Notes under the pieces: model-generated | The model's input: only the letters and a program-made list of their open reading frames with translations | What the model was told of the DNA's origin: nothing | The model's database searches: none | Part shown: in pieces, positions 32,731-45,639 of the stretch | How positions within the stretch are numbered: position 1 is the first letter of the stretch | Layout of the letters: the number at the start of each line of letters is the position of its first letter | Translations under genes and position numbers: made by a program | DNA from: Viscum album | Taxonomy: Eukaryota; Streptophyta; Magnoliopsida; Santalales; Viscaceae | Reading direction: 5' to 3' | Assembly: GCA_963277665.1 (NCBI GenBank) | Contig: CAUJRU010000139.1 | Location: 868,001 to 932,000, forward strand | Length of the DNA: 64,000 bases

Positions 32731-34139
32731 CTTTTTTCCTTTTTTATTACTATTTAAATATTTGAAAATAGGCTAAGAATGTGTTAGAATTTGGTAATAA
32801 TCATGTTCCTCGGAGTAGCTAACCCACGTACAAGGGAAATGAAAATTACCTGGGTCGGGATATTGTTGTTATTTTCTTGGGCCTTTTATAGTTGTACTCA
32901 TTTCACCATTTGGTGACACACATTTTTTGTGGCATTATTATTGATATTATTATTATGGACTTCTTTTTTCCTTGGCCTAGTAAGATAAGGAGGTATCATA
33001 TCATACATCATATTAGCAGTTGATAATTCACATGTCATGTATTGTGGCATTCCATATAGGTATATATCATTGCTTTCATTTCCTAATTCGCCTATGATTA
33101 TTGTGACTGCCTTGATTTTTATGTATTTAAAATGTTCTAATGTTTCTTATAGGGATAGAAAAATTGGATTAATTAAAGTGTCTGTATAAATCTTAAAAGT
33201 TTCTTCCCATATATACTTATGATTGAACATTAATTAACCAATTATGCCATGTTTGATACATAAAACACTGGTTCCATGGGATCTAATGTTAGATTATTTT
33301 GATCACATGAAATACAATTATAATTTATGAAGCATTTACTTCTATAAATTGGGAATGTTAATTCATTTAATTAAATAATTTTATATGACCTATTAAATTC
33401 TAATATCAGATTTAAGGGTTGGGTCTTGGTTATAAGACATTCCAATTAAAACTTATAAATCTTACGCCTTTATAAATTGGGAATGGTGATGCACATAACT
33501 AGACTGTGATATATATATATATATATATATATATGAGTAAAAACCTATCTAAATTCAAACTCTTAAATGAAATTTTTATCATTAAATGGGGATTACAATT
33601 ATAAATTAAAGGGTATTTTCCTCTATAACTTGAAATTAACACTCTATATACTTGAACCTATGCTACATAATGTGATACATTAACCCTGACCCAACCTTAG
33701 TAATGGAAAATATGTTTTGTCTCTTATAATTCATTATGAACTTTCTTATCACCTAGACCTAGATTTAAGAGAAAATAGAGATGTGTGACTCATTTATAGT
33801 AAGGCCCTATAACTACCCTTTTCAGTTTCTGTCGATCTTATATATTGTTAAATATTATCTAAGGTGTGTATTTGGAAACTATTGATCTATGCCACCATTA
33901 ATTCCTTAATTCATTCACTAGGAAGGTAGTGATGATCAACTCTAAGGGTGGTGATCCCTAAGTCACCAGCATTGCATCATGTGGTGCTACTTGAGGTACC
34001 TCCTAGTATTCTTTATCTAGGTGTTCAGGCTCTGTTCTGAGAGAGATTCTTATGTTTCATGTTGTCTGCATAGGGAGCTTTATGACCCTCCCCTACTATA
34101 AGAAGAATTGATGTGAGAATTATAATAGAAACACTGTCC
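32731..34139 (+). other. Element C untranslated leader
   Basis: No coding frame is convincing between the primer site and gag. An (AT)n microsatellite is at 33,509-33,534. The rest is AT-rich leader sequence without recognised features. Confidence 0.5.
33509..33534. repeat. (AT)13 microsatellite
   Basis: An uninterrupted AT dinucleotide run of 26 bp lies in the leader of element C. Confidence 0.9.
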
Positions 34140-34726
34140 CACTTTATTAGGGGATGGAGATCCTCAAGATGACGATTCATGGATGGATTCTATGTTATAC
34201 ATCTTCAAGAATTTAGTGACACCTCTAGAGTGGAGGGTAAAGATTTTCTAATTATATGTTTCATGATTCCTACAAGAATTAGTGGGATGTTATCAACCAG
34301 GCTAGTCATCATCAGTGTATGGATTAGGTGGACTTCCATAAATCCATCTATGATTACCTAATCCCTCATATGTTGAGAGTAAACAATTATTTGGAGTTTA
34401 TTCACCTATAGTAGGGTTCTATTTTTGTGATGGAGTATTCATCTCCTTCCACTGAACTTTACCACTCTGAACTGACCCTTGCCGATGATGAGTTGATGAT
34501 AGTGAGATAGTTTGAGGAAGTGATTTTCATATTCCATTGGATAATAGGTGAACATATTCCATTTGAAAAATTTTGAGATAGTATACTAGGCCCTCATCAT
34601 TGATAGGAACCTAAGAAAGGCTGGAAATGTGATCTAGGGAAGCTCAGCATCGAGACAGGGAGTCGGTTCATCTAGTGGTAGAAAACATCACTTCAAGTCT
34701 ATTCATTGGGGAATTTCTAGCCAGAT
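34140..34726 (+). pseudogene. gag: Element C gag, N-terminal part
   Basis: This is the capsid-domain half of gag. Readable pieces around 34,145-34,260 (DDSWMDSML, FKNLVTPLEW) and 34,660-34,726 fit a gag domain and the basic stretch before the nucleocapsid. Stops are frequent in all frames. Element B cuts the gene at 34,726; the zinc-knuckle part resumes at 50,002. Confidence 0.6.
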
Positions 34727-37700
34727 CATAATATCCTGATTTTTACTAAGATAATAAAAAACCTCTTGTTGATAAATTTTAAGTGTATTATGTCAAAAAA
34801 TGATTTATCAGTGAAAAATAACATAATAAATGTGTTAAAATCATTGTGTAAGGGTAATATCCCAGTTAACTCTTGGGAATATTCAATCTAATATTTTCGG
34901 AGTCTGGCGCTAAGTTAGTGCAACATTACAAGGCCGTAAAGCCTCGTTTTAGATGGAATAAAAATAGTAAATATATTATATTAAGTCCACACAAATTATT
35001 CAAAATAATTGAATAACTCAAAAAAGGTGTGTCAAATAAGAAATCAGAGACCACCATTAGGTACAGGATGTAGAGTTTACCCTAGGTGGGTATACCATTT
35101 TTAAGCTTCAAATGTTTGGATTCCTTGCTCGCAAAAATAATTTATTTAATAATTTTTATTATATTATTTTTTAAAATAATTTATTATCTCCCAAATGGTG
35201 TGTAGTATGACATATCCAAGACCACTGTTAGGTCTGGGACATGGTGTTTACCCTAGGAGAGGTATAACATTTGTAATCATGAGACGTTTGGATGCCTCTC
35301 TCACGAAAAAAACCCTTTTATATTTAATTAATTATTTAATCCATGTTTAAATAATAAATAAATAATTTATCTCAAAGCATGCATTGTATGAGAAATATGA
35401 GACCACTATTAGGATTGAAATGCAGGGTTAACCCTAGGTGGGGAATAACTTTCATGAGCAATGAGTATTTGGTCTGGTCGCTTGTTAAATTAACTTTTTA
35501 ATATTTAATTAATTATAATTATGAATTTCATTAATTAAATTGGTTATCTTTTACCTCCCTCTAGTGTATTCTTCTTTACACGCACATAAAAACTCCATTG
35601 TTAACACGTTTGAAACTGAAAAACTCAAAAATCATCGGTTTCTGATTATTTAAAATTTGGAATTCCTTAATGGGGGAAAATTAAACACTTCACATTAAAA
35701 ATATAGACAAAATTTAAACTAAATTTATGGTTTAATACGAGGTTTTATTTAAAAAAAGAATGAATAAATGTGGTGGTTTTGGGGGATTCAAATAACCCGT
35801 AGATGTGGCTTATAGTGGTCGATCACAAAAAGTCTAAAGGACCTTGGACTCTCATGCCTACATTTTGGGTTGTTCCTATGTTCTTTGTTCAATGCATGAC
35901 AAACTCCTCCCCTACCACCTTGGTGTGTTGTGTGAGTTTCAGGTACTATTTTTTTCTTCTTCTCTTCATAATGACTGTAGAGAAAATAAAATAAAAAATA
36001 TATAATAAATATATATTGTGTTTGATCTTGAATGAAAATGACAACCCAAAAAAAATTATCAAATGTTAATTTTAATTATATTATCAAAACAAATTTTTTA
36101 ATTAAGTTATAAAAATATGTTAAACAAAATTACCAAAGTATAATATTGAAAAAAATAATTAAATGATAATTGTAATGTAACTCGGTGAATAATTTATCAC
36201 AAATTATTAAAGGGATAAATCATTTAATTATTTTGGATATTCTACAAAAAAATTATTAATCGATAATTTTTGTGCTATTATGAGAGAACAATTATTTAAG
36301 GATAATTTCAAACACATTCATTGTTTTTAATTTATGATTTGAAAATTCCTAGAAGAAGTAAAATTTCACTGCATGTGACAATTTAGATAATAATTTTAAA
36401 ATTATCCAATAAATATAAATTATCATCACATGTGATATTCCAATGATAATTCTAAAATTATACAGGAGAGAGAGAGTATCATCACATATGATATTTTATT
36501 TCTTTTTTAAATAAAATAGTTGTTTTTGGTGCTAGAAAACCTTTATGAACATCAAGTGTCCACATATCTATAACAAGGTTGTGAAGAAGTGTTCATGACC
36601 AGTTTATCCCTGCCTTTTTATATTGATGACTTTTGAGGTAGGAAGTTCTTTACCTTATTGGGATTGCATTTACACTTGGTTCCTTGATAATTATATTTGT
36701 TGGTAGTTTTATTGACTGTGATTCATTATGATCACATGTGAGTGTGTGTAGCCCATAAAAACTACTGTGATTCCATTAGTGATATTAGTATATATTTTTT
36801 CCATGTTTGATTTTGATTACATGTTGTTGTGTATGTTGTTATATACTCATGTTGATATATTATGCCTTCTTATGTGCTTGTTCTGTATTTGTATTACCAT
36901 GCCTTGTTGGTTGTTAGTGGTATTTGATACAGGTGGACCATGGTGACATATTTATCCCCATGCGGGGTAAAATTCTTGATTACAATGATAGGGAAGTGGG
37001 AGTTGAGCATAGGGTGGAGGTATAAGGTATCCATGGCGTCTTGTCAAGGGTGTGCTTGAGGTTGCCTTGATCCCAAGTGTCATTCACCATTAGAGAACCT
37101 GGTCAATACGGGTACTATTAGTTCTCATCTAGAGGATCTGGATGACATGGTCCTGTTGAAGGATATAATATGCTATGTATCACCTCCATGACACTATGAT
37201 AATGTCATACACGGGATGGTTTGATTCTGCCAACTCATTCAAAAATATTTCAGTGTGGAGTCGAAGAAGGCACAATTATGGGTTGTGGAAGCTTGGTTAG
37301 TGCACTACTTCTCAGTTTTGGATTTTATGTTTTTGTTCTTCTTGAATTTATTATTATTATAGAATACACTAGTAAACATGATCACATTAGGTTACGGATG
37401 CATTGGTGGTGTCCTACTAAGTCTTATACTCACACCCTACTCGGGAAGTTTGATGCACTTGTAGATCTCAGGAGTGACTCGGTGGTGGGTAAGGGCCCTA
37501 TAATGGATGGTTGAGTAGGTAGATAATGGAGCTGTGGTAGACCAGGATAGACACTAGAGGACATTATAGTTATTTTATTTATCATTTGTTTTATTCATTC
37601 TTGACAAGATTTCAATATTATGAGATGCTTTTATTTTCTTGACATGTATGCCATTTAATTTTCATGTGATTACTATAATTATTAATTATATTGTCATTAT

Positions 37701-37858
37701 TTATTATTTATCCTATGAAATGATAATAAGGGTATAGTCTCCGTAGTAATGAACTTAGAGCCTCACTACTAGTCGGTAGCCTCTTGTGTGTGGGGAGGTG
37801 CATAATAGGTCATGTGACAATTCGCCTTGGACTCAGTAGTTTTGGTCGGGATGTTACA
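34727..37858 (+). repeat. Element B 5' LTR
   Basis: The start CATAATATCC aligns with TGTAATATCC of the 3' LTR, so the terminal TG has become CA. It ends GATGTTACA at 37,858. It holds three tandem units of about 175 bp beginning near 35,047, 35,218 and 35,399 (landmark gagaccactattagg…tttaccctaggtgg). Comparison with the 3' LTR by eye suggests on the order of one change in five bases in some stretches. Frames such as 35,803-35,994 and 37,221-37,514 are not genes. Confidence 0.9.
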
Positions 37859-37861
37859 AAA

Positions 37862-37873
37862 TGGAATTAGAGT
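37862..37873 (+). other. Element B primer binding site
   Basis: TGGAATTAGAGT begins three bases after the LTR and corresponds to a mutated initiator methionine tRNA primer site. Confidence 0.6.
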
Positions 37874-38449
37874 ATTGAGACTCACAAACTAGTTTCTTAT
37901 ATTATCTTGTTTTGGGATAGGGTGGATCAGAGTTAGGACAGTTAGGACTTCGGCAGGGGAACTATGTCATTGTCTGGCTAGCACTGTATAGTTGACCTTC
38001 GAGTTTCCATAAAGTGGGGAACTTATGTTTTGTTGTTACTATTTATAAAAATCACCTAAGGTGATTCACATGATGTTGATATGTGATTTATGAGATTTAT
38101 CATATGTTCATGCATCATGAATAGACACACTGGTTCACATTCCATATATATACTTGTTTTTGTAATGCATTGTAGTATATTAATTAAATGTCTTGATTTG
38201 TGCTATCTCTTGGGGATAGTTTCTATTGTGTGATATATATGTGTTTCCATGATATGTGATATATCTTTATTGGAATTAATTAGTTGGAATGATCATGTTG
38301 TTGTGTTAGTATATATATGATGACTATAACTAGTGTGCAAGGATAGAGATAAGGGTTAGTGCTAGGAGGGGTGTACATTAGGATAAGAGTAGAATTCTAG
38401 GAAAACTTTTTTTTATCCCATATACTGTTTGGGAATTTCTATGTGTCTA

Positions 38450-39440
38450 ATCCTCTTTATATTGTAGAATCTTACTCCACGTAGATGTTTGGTGGGACCA
38501 CTAGCTGAGTAGGCTGCTCCTGAGCATGTCCCCACACCAGCTCCAGTGGTGCAAGTAGTGGTTCCTTATTATCCCCCACTAAGATCTATGGTTGAAAACA
38601 TGAGATATTTCCATCTCTAGAATCATCCATCCTTTTAGGGAACTGGTGGATAACAACATGTTGATGATGGGTGGATTTCATTGAGGGTATCTTTGACCTT
38701 TTGGAGACACCATTAGAAAAGAAGGTTATGTTGGTAGCCTTCATACTATAGGGACCCGCTAGGCATTGGTGGAGAGTTATGGGACGTGTTGGACTATGTG
38801 AGGGTATCACCTGGGAGGACTTCAAGGTCATTTTTTTCATATTTTTTCCCTAACACACTGAAGATTGATTGATCACATGAGTTCATGGATCTCCATCAGG
38901 GTTCCATGACAGTATCAACAAACTATTCGTGATTTACCGATCTCCTCAGATTCACATCGCTTCTAGAAGGTAATGAGGCCTAGAAGAACATGAATTTTGA
39001 AATCGATCTTCAAATCTACCTTAGATAGTAGGTCCAAAGATTTGACCTAGATTTATACTTAGAGTTTATGAGGAAGTCCCTGACCATTGAAAGTATTCTA
39101 GAGGATGGACAGATAAATTCTATTTTCCTTCATTTCACTACTCAGATAAGTGGACCTCCCACTTCTATTGTGTATACCTCTTCTAATGGTTGAAATAGGA
39201 AGGTTAAGAACATGCAATAAAGGAGTGGATTGAAAGTGTGGCAGAGATTTGTCTCTTTAGTCCCTTTTGGAGGTGTCCCTAAGTGCTTTAAATATGCTAA
39301 TTTTGGACACTATAGCTAGGTGTGCACATCGCCCCAAAGCTAGTGCCAAAAATGTGGTAGGGTAAGAAACCTCTGGTTTTTTTCTAGAGCATCAGCTTGG
39401 AAAGGGAGGCCAATATGGCTAGGGGTGGAGGTCTGATAAA
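38450..39440 (+). pseudogene. gag: Element B gag
   Basis: Capsid and nucleocapsid region. Patches in shifting frames resemble chromovirus gag: a MPPHVDVWWDH-like start near 38,470, an EYF/FFP-type patch near 38,820-38,860 (KVIFFIFFP in one frame), and a cysteine-containing, nucleocapsid-like stretch near 39,280-39,390 (ALNMLILDTIARCAH in one frame). Stops and frameshifts are frequent. It is placed between the leader and the protease, as expected. Confidence 0.6.
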
Positions 39441-39455
39441 GGACCTCAATAGAAG

Positions 39456-40069
39456 ATGCATATTTCTCAAATGAAATCAACATACAGATATGGTCATATA
39501 GATGATATTGAATGGGTTTATGTAGTGGATCAGATTACAACATATAGTGGGGAGGGACCGCCCACCATTCGAGGTATGATTTTGATCTCTTTAACTCTAT
39601 ATATTTCATTATTCTATAATGGTGCTTCCCATTCTTTCATATACGCACAAGTAGATGTTGTACTTGACTTACCAGTCAAGTTATCATATGATTTAGTCTC
39701 CATTGATACACCATTTAGAACAAGAGTGGATTGTTTTCACTGATTCCCAAATTATCCACTAGTTTTTTCCAGCCATGGGCATCTGTGGGAATTCATGATT
39801 TTAGAGATGAAGAATTTTGATGTGATTCTTTGAATGGACTGGATGACTAGCCTCCAAGATCACATTGATTTCTACTATAGATGTTAATCTTTTACTTTTC
39901 CAAATGGAGATAAGTTCTTGATGACTGGAGAGTAGGAACTAGGAGGAGGCAGACTTGGACCAAACTTGAGCCATCTTGGGACAATCACAACAAAGATGGT
40001 AGGCTTGGCCATTTCAGTAGCATCTATGGAAACCCCCTCATCTTTTATGCCAATATTAGATCTCTATTA
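39456..40069 (+). pseudogene. Element B aspartic protease
   Basis: An open frame of 95 codons (39,456-39,743) contains FYNGASHSF near 39,610, where the family has D-S-G-A-T-H-S. The catalytic aspartate is now asparagine, which would abolish activity. The downstream landmark (a DVIL… MDWMTS stretch) follows at about 39,820-39,850 with a stop inside. The domain runs up to the insertion point of element D at 40,075; the linker to RT continues at 44,019. Confidence 0.75.
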
Positions 40070-40074
40070 ATATG

Positions 40075-41312
40075 TGTTATTTTTTGTTTTCAAAATTCAT
40101 TTTTTGATTTTTTCATGAAAAATCATTTTAATTTTATTATTATTATGAAAATATGTTTTTTTCATGTTGAATTTAGTTCTATTGGGCCTTCTTTTCTATC
40201 AGGACTTCATCTGGGCCTTTGGTGTTACTTGGCTCTGTGTTAGCCTATAGGGAACTTCCTACTTACTGGGATGGTCACTCAGCATGCTGATTTTTTGGAA
40301 GTCCTTGTCCTAACATACCACCTTGGTGAATCACATAATATGAGTTTTTATGGTCGTTAATTAAATTTGATCCAATAACTCTACCTCTCATCATTAGTGC
40401 TTCCCAGTGTTCTTTATCAACTATGACCTGCATGTTCCCCTACTGCTGTGTGTCCTATGATTTATGTTATCTACTGCACCGACAGAGAACTGCAGTTCTT
40501 TAGTTCTTCCTTATATATCCATGCATCCTCTTTATGTTTCATTCCTATCAGCCTATCACCTCGGCTCTACTATGTTATTATTATCCCAAGAATCTTCTTT
40601 TTCATAGTCTTGTTCTTCTTCTTTGAGATTCATCCTTCATAGAGAGTTTGAGAGAGGAGTTATGATAATTCTGTACTTTGATGCCTTCATAGTCCCTATG
40701 TTCTGGTGATCTCCTATAGTGTATACCTCAACTCTCGTGAGTTTTTTCGACCAACACACCTTCAAAAAGTATCGTCCATATCATCCCATTTCTCCAAATA
40801 CCTCTTCTCGGGTTCTTTGTGTAGTATTGAGTTTTGTAAGGCTATATTTATTTTTTGTTTGTATTCCATGTTGTATATTTTTCCTTATTATAAGTCAGGT
40901 TTGGGGTTGTGTGTGTGAGTCCATCCAATTCAAGGGCGTTCATTACCATATTCAAGCCAGGATTCATTGCTGGCTCCTGGAGTGATGGGGGTCCCTATTC
41001 CCGGATAGATTCTATGGTCGACATACATTTATCTCTACTTTATTTTCTCTATTGTATGATGTTTTTTGTATAATAATAAAGGATTATGGTGGTTTTCTTA
41101 CTGTGGAGTAAGACCAAATAGGTCAGAACCACGTAAATCATTTTTGTTCTTTACTTTTATGCACTTTATTTGTTATATGTTCATTTGTCATGGTTGCTTC
41201 TCATTCTTGTTTAACTCTTCTTTTAGAAATATTTTGATTCTAAAATCTTATTCTCTACTTCCATATTTGTTCTGGTTTTTCAATTATAATTGAACACCCT
41301 CACCCTACTTCA
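40075..41312 (+). repeat. Element D 5' LTR
   Basis: It opens TGTTATTTTTTG and ends CACCCTCACCCTACTTCA. Blocks shared with the second LTR include ttttattattattatg, gagagtttgagagaggagtt and a ttcaagggcgt region. The open frames 40,448-41,293 on this strand lie within the LTR and have no domain. Confidence 0.8.
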
Positions 41313-41316
41313 TAAT

Positions 41317-41329
41317 TAGTATCAGAGCC
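41317..41329 (+). other. Element D primer binding site
   Basis: TAGTATCAGAGCC differs at one base from TGGTATCAGAGCC, the sequence complementary to initiator methionine tRNA. Confidence 0.8.
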
Positions 41330-41344
41330 TTCATTTTCAACATA

Positions 41345-42000
41345 ACCACGATATATTTTAATCTAGAATTCAATAAGTTTAATGTAGAAAATGATTTTAA
41401 CTTTTTAAGAGTAAAAATGAGGGTGGTTCTCTTCCACAATGGATTCATATATGCTCTTTTAGGTCTTAAGAAATAAGTATTTATTTTCTCTACTGAACGA
41501 CAGTCATCCACCACTTATGTTGATATTGATCTTAATATTCTTGATAAATTCTACTGTATGTTTTTGTTAACCTTAGATGATAAATTCCTATGATAAGTGG
41601 TGTATGAAACTACTGCTAAGGATATATGGCTTAAACTTGAACGGTTATATATGTCTAAGTCTCTTCATGGTCATTTTTACAAGAAAATGCATCTTTATAC
41701 CATTAAAATGAACCCTGGATCTTCTGTTCGTGTTCATCTTGATGATTTTAATAATTTTTTTGGTTTACTTGGGTAATATAGATGTTAAAATAATTGATGA
41801 ATATCGGGCTATAATCTTGTTGACTTCCCTTGATGATTCTTTTAAATCTCTAAAAGACTCTATGATGTATGATAGTAAATTGATCACCTTAGAAGAGGTT
41901 AAATCAGCTATGTTATCTTGAAAACATTAAAAACATGTTTTGAAGGATGATTTTAATGTAGTAAAATTTGAACCTCAAGTAATGTATATTAATGGTTAAA
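41345..42000 (+). pseudogene. gag: Element D copia gag (UBN2-like)
   Basis: This is a capsid protein of the Ty1/copia type. Readable pieces in more than one frame follow the family order: KFNVENDFNFLRVKM, a central WLKLERLYMSKSLHGH…LYTIKM block near 41,630-41,710, then an intact 63-codon frame 41,730-41,921 containing NIDVKIIDEYRAIILLTSL and LITLEEVKSAMLS. A frameshift lies near 41,745-41,760 and several stops lie upstream. The nucleocapsid zinc knuckle that would follow is not recognisable. Confidence 0.75.
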
Positions 42001-42773
42001 TGAAAAATAAATAAAGGAACGATAAGAACTAGTTTAATAATTTATAGTGTTTCGAGAGTAGAAAGACCGACCATATAAAAAGATAATGTTAAGACTTTAA
42101 AAATAAAGAGATTATGGCCCGATCTATTGTGGTGTGCCTTGGGTTCACCACTATGAATGTTCTTTAATTCTTATTTATCATACCTTTGTTAGAATTTGGC
42201 ATAGATTTTTTATAGTCTCTCTTCTATGATCCTAGGAATATCCCTACTTGTTTTTGTAATGGAACCCAATCTGAATAGAGGGAGTTTTAGGGATATTTTA
42301 ATCCATTCGAGCTTAGATGGAGACTCTTCACCTATCTAATTACTATTTTTTTGTTGTTTGTTTCTACAACTTTATTACCATTTCATTATTTTTTAGCTTT
42401 ACTAAATGTTCATGTTCAGTATATTTTACCTCGAGGAAGGTTGTGTGTGTAGGTATTTGCATTCATGGTTGTTTCTATTTGTGGTAGAGACTTCATTAAT
42501 TATAGTGAGCTCTATTTTTTAATGATGGTGCTTATATGGTTTAATTTCTAAGCAAGTTTTAGTAATTTCATAGCATTATATGTGTAGTATGGGTAGGACA
42601 TGTGCCACTACTAGAACATACTATGTGGTATTCACTTTGGGTGAGTAATTTTTAGACTTAGGTTTTTCTATTTATGAAAATCTACCACACTAATGATGGG
42701 TTTGGGTTAGATAGGTTGAATTAACACCATCTGTATTTGTTTTATTTTCATTTCTTTTTGAAAGGGTAGAGAT
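42001..42773. other. Element D non-coding interior
   Basis: There is no open frame and no protease, integrase or RT motif that I can identify. The stretch ends in a purine-rich run next to the second LTR. It is probably what remains after loss of pol, or a non-autonomous interior. Confidence 0.4.
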
Positions 42774-44018
42774 TTTTTTATTTTGGTTTTCAAAATTCAA
42801 ATGTTGTTTTAATTTTTTCATGAAAAAACATTTTTATTTTATTATTATTATGGAAAATCTATTTTTTCCATGTGGACTTGTGTTTTGTTGGACCTTCTAT
42901 GCTACCAGGCCTCCGAATATGACTTTGGTATTGTTGGGATCTATGTTAGGTTGTGGGGCACTTCCAACTTGCTGGGATTCTCACTCAGCTTGATGATTTG
43001 TTGGCCTACCTTATCTTGATGATCCAGCTTGGTGATCCTCATAAGATGAGTTATGCTAGTCATCGATTAAATTTTATCCAACAGCTCTGACTCTCAATAT
43101 TTGTGCTTCTCAGTGTTCCTTATCCACTATCACATTCCCATTCCCCTACTGTCGCATGTCCCATGATTTTTGATATCCATTACACCATCCTAGCTTCATA
43201 ATTCTTTTTTCCATCCTCAGCTGTCCATGCTTCCTCATCGCACGGTGCACCTATTATCTCATCACCTCACCTCTACTGTACTATTATTACCTCGTGACTC
43301 TTCTTTTTCATAGTGTGGTTCTTCATCTTCAGGATTAATCCTTCATAGAGAGTTTGAGAGAGGAGTTCATACAGTTCTATACTTCAATGGATTCACAACC
43401 CTTATGTTTTGATGATCCCCTCTATTGGATTCCTCACCTCTCATGAGTCTTTTTCATCTGACACACCTTCAAGAAGCACTAGCCATAACATCCCAGTTCT
43501 CCATCTACCTATTCTCAGGTTTTGGGTTTAGGCATGAGTTTTGTAATGATGTGTTTATTTTTCATTTATATTATGTGTTTCATCTTCTTCCTTCTTCTCG
43601 GTCAAGGTTGGGGTTGTGTGCGTGAGTTTATCCAATTCAAGGGTGTGCATTACCATCTTTGAGTCAGGATTCATCACTAGATCCTGGAGTGATGAGGTCC
43701 CTATTCTCGTATAGTTTCTATGATCCATGTTCATTTCTATCATCTTTGTTTGCTCTATTGTATGATGTTTTTTTTATATTAATAAAATATTATAGTGGTG
43801 TTCTTTCTATGGAGTAGGACCAAACAGGTCCGGACCACATAAATCAGTTGTGTTCATTACTTTTCTGCACATTATTTGTTATAGGTTTGTTTCTCCTAGT
43901 TAGTTATCATTCTTGTTTACCTCTTCTTTTCGAACTATTTTGAATCTTGAATCTTATTCAATACACCCACATTTGTTCTGGTTTTTCTATTCTGATCTAA
44001 CACCCTCACCCTACTTCA
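42774..44018 (+). repeat. Element D 3' LTR
   Basis: This is a direct copy of 40,075-41,312 with the same end CACCCTCACCCTACTTCA. Its first base is uncertain by a few bases within a T-run. Divergence from the first LTR is easily visible along its length. Confidence 0.8.
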
Positions 44019-44810
44019 CATGATGTCTTTCTAGATGACTTCACAAGACTCCCTCCTAATAGAGGATTTGAATTTGAGTTAGAGCTCATACCAAGTGTGC
44101 AACCCATTTTTATACCCCCATATCATATGGATCCAACTGATTTGAAGGAGACCAAGACACAAATAGATGAATTGTATTGGAAGGGTTTTATCAAACCTAG
44201 TACTCCACCATGGGGTGAACCTAATTTGGTTACCAAGAAGGAAAATGGTATTTTTCAACTATGTGTTGGTTACCAAAATTAGAACTAGGTGAAGATGAAG
44301 AAAAAATATTAATTTCTTAGGATCGATGATCTCTTTGATCAGTGAAGGGAAGACCAATGTTTCTCCTAGATTGGTCTTCAATCGGGCTACCACCAATTAT
44401 GAGTTAGGGAGGAGGATATTTCGAAGATGGTGTTTTAGAGTAGATATAGATTATATGATCAATTGGTGATTCCATTCAGGACCAATGGTGCTCATGGACC
44501 TCATGAACAAGATTTTTCATCCATACTTGGACTCTTTCATTGTAGTTTTCATCAATGATATCCTCATCTACTCACTGACACCAAAGAAACATGATAGGAT
44601 CCTAGATACAGTTATGAGTATGCTTTGTGCACACATGATTTATGCCAAGTTGTTGAAATGTGACTTATATATTAAAGTGTTGAAGTAACTTGGACATGTG
44701 GTGTCTGAGACTGGTATATCAGTAAACCTAGATAAGGTTGAGTCAGTCATGTCTTGGACACATCCCCAAAGCATGTTTGAGATTATGAAATTTCTGGGAT
44801 TAGTATGATA
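44019..44810 (+). pseudogene. Element B reverse transcriptase
   Basis: The protease/RT linker resumes straight after element D (HDVFLDDFTRLPPNRG). The open frame 44,097-44,282 has IPPYHMDPTDL, GFIKPSTPPWGEP and a degraded KKxDG-type patch. The active-site frame 44,485-44,688 reads VVFINDILIYS, so the YxDD box is now F-I-N-D and one catalytic aspartate is lost. Stops and a frameshift separate the two frames. Confidence 0.85.
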
Positions 44811-45360
44811 TTATCAGAGGATTATCTAGGGATTCTCCTAGATATCAACACCCATGATTGCACTAAAAAAAAGGGAGTGAATTTCTAGTGGTCATAATAG
44901 TGTGAATGGGATTTCCTTGATCTAAATAAAAGGTTTACGACAGCTCCAGTACTAACACTCGCTAATCCTAGGATTGGTTATGCAGTGTAATGTGATGCAT
45001 TAGGCATTGGTTTGGGAGTGGTGCTGATTCAAAGTGAGAAGGTAGTATCTTATGAGTCTCATCAGTTACAACCTCATGATATGAACAACCACACACATGA
45101 CTTGGAGCTAATATATGTGGTCCATTCTATGAAATGTTGCAGGTTCTATCTCTTCGATGAAAGATTTATTGTTTATACATACCACAAGAGCCTTCGTTAT
45201 ATCTTCACACAGATGGACCTGAACTTGAGAAATAGGTTTTGGGTTGATTATCTATAGACGTTTGAATTTGAGATGGCATATGAACTTAGGAAGGTTAATT
45301 TAATTATGTATGATCTTAGGAATAAGACATAGGATGAAAAAGATATTGGTAAGAGTACTT
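44811..45360 (+). pseudogene. Element B RNase H
   Basis: An open frame of 81 codons (45,012-45,257) carries the central RNase H landmarks NNHTHDLELIYVVHSMK and YTYHKSLRYIFTQMDLN; the family's aspartate in the YTDHK motif is replaced by tyrosine. The N-terminal YxDAS region near 44,985-45,000 is still hinted at. It continues toward integrase with stops. Confidence 0.8.
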
Positions 45361-45639
45361 CATAGGAATAGTGGAATTTGATAAACTTTTGGGATGACTG
45401 GAGAGTCGATGCTTCAGAGGATCATGGATCTATAACATTTTCCCCCTTTCTGATTAAATCTTCTCTTATGGAACAAGTGAATAATGATCAGGAGTTATAC
45501 CTAGAGTGTTTTGTGATGAGATAACAGCTAGTTGGAGGTGACCTAATACCCAGATGGTTAAGGTGCAATGAGTATGTGATCTTGGTATATGAAAGAGTAG
45601 TATTAAGTACTTCTATAAGAGAGGATCTGATGAGAGATT

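Larger units (their letters stand above)
40075..44018 (+). mobile_element. Element D: gag-only copia element
   Basis: Two direct LTRs of about 1.24 kb (40,075-41,312 and about 42,774-44,018) flank only 1.46 kb. A near-perfect initiator-Met primer site follows the first LTR, and a gaaagggtagagat purine run precedes the second. The internal region has a Ty1/copia-type gag but no recognisable integrase, RT or RNase H. It splits element B at the protease/RT junction. Flanks ATATG (40,070-40,074) and ACATG (44,018-44,022, sharing the last LTR base) may be the target duplication. It is a deletion derivative or a non-autonomous copia element. Confidence 0.8.
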
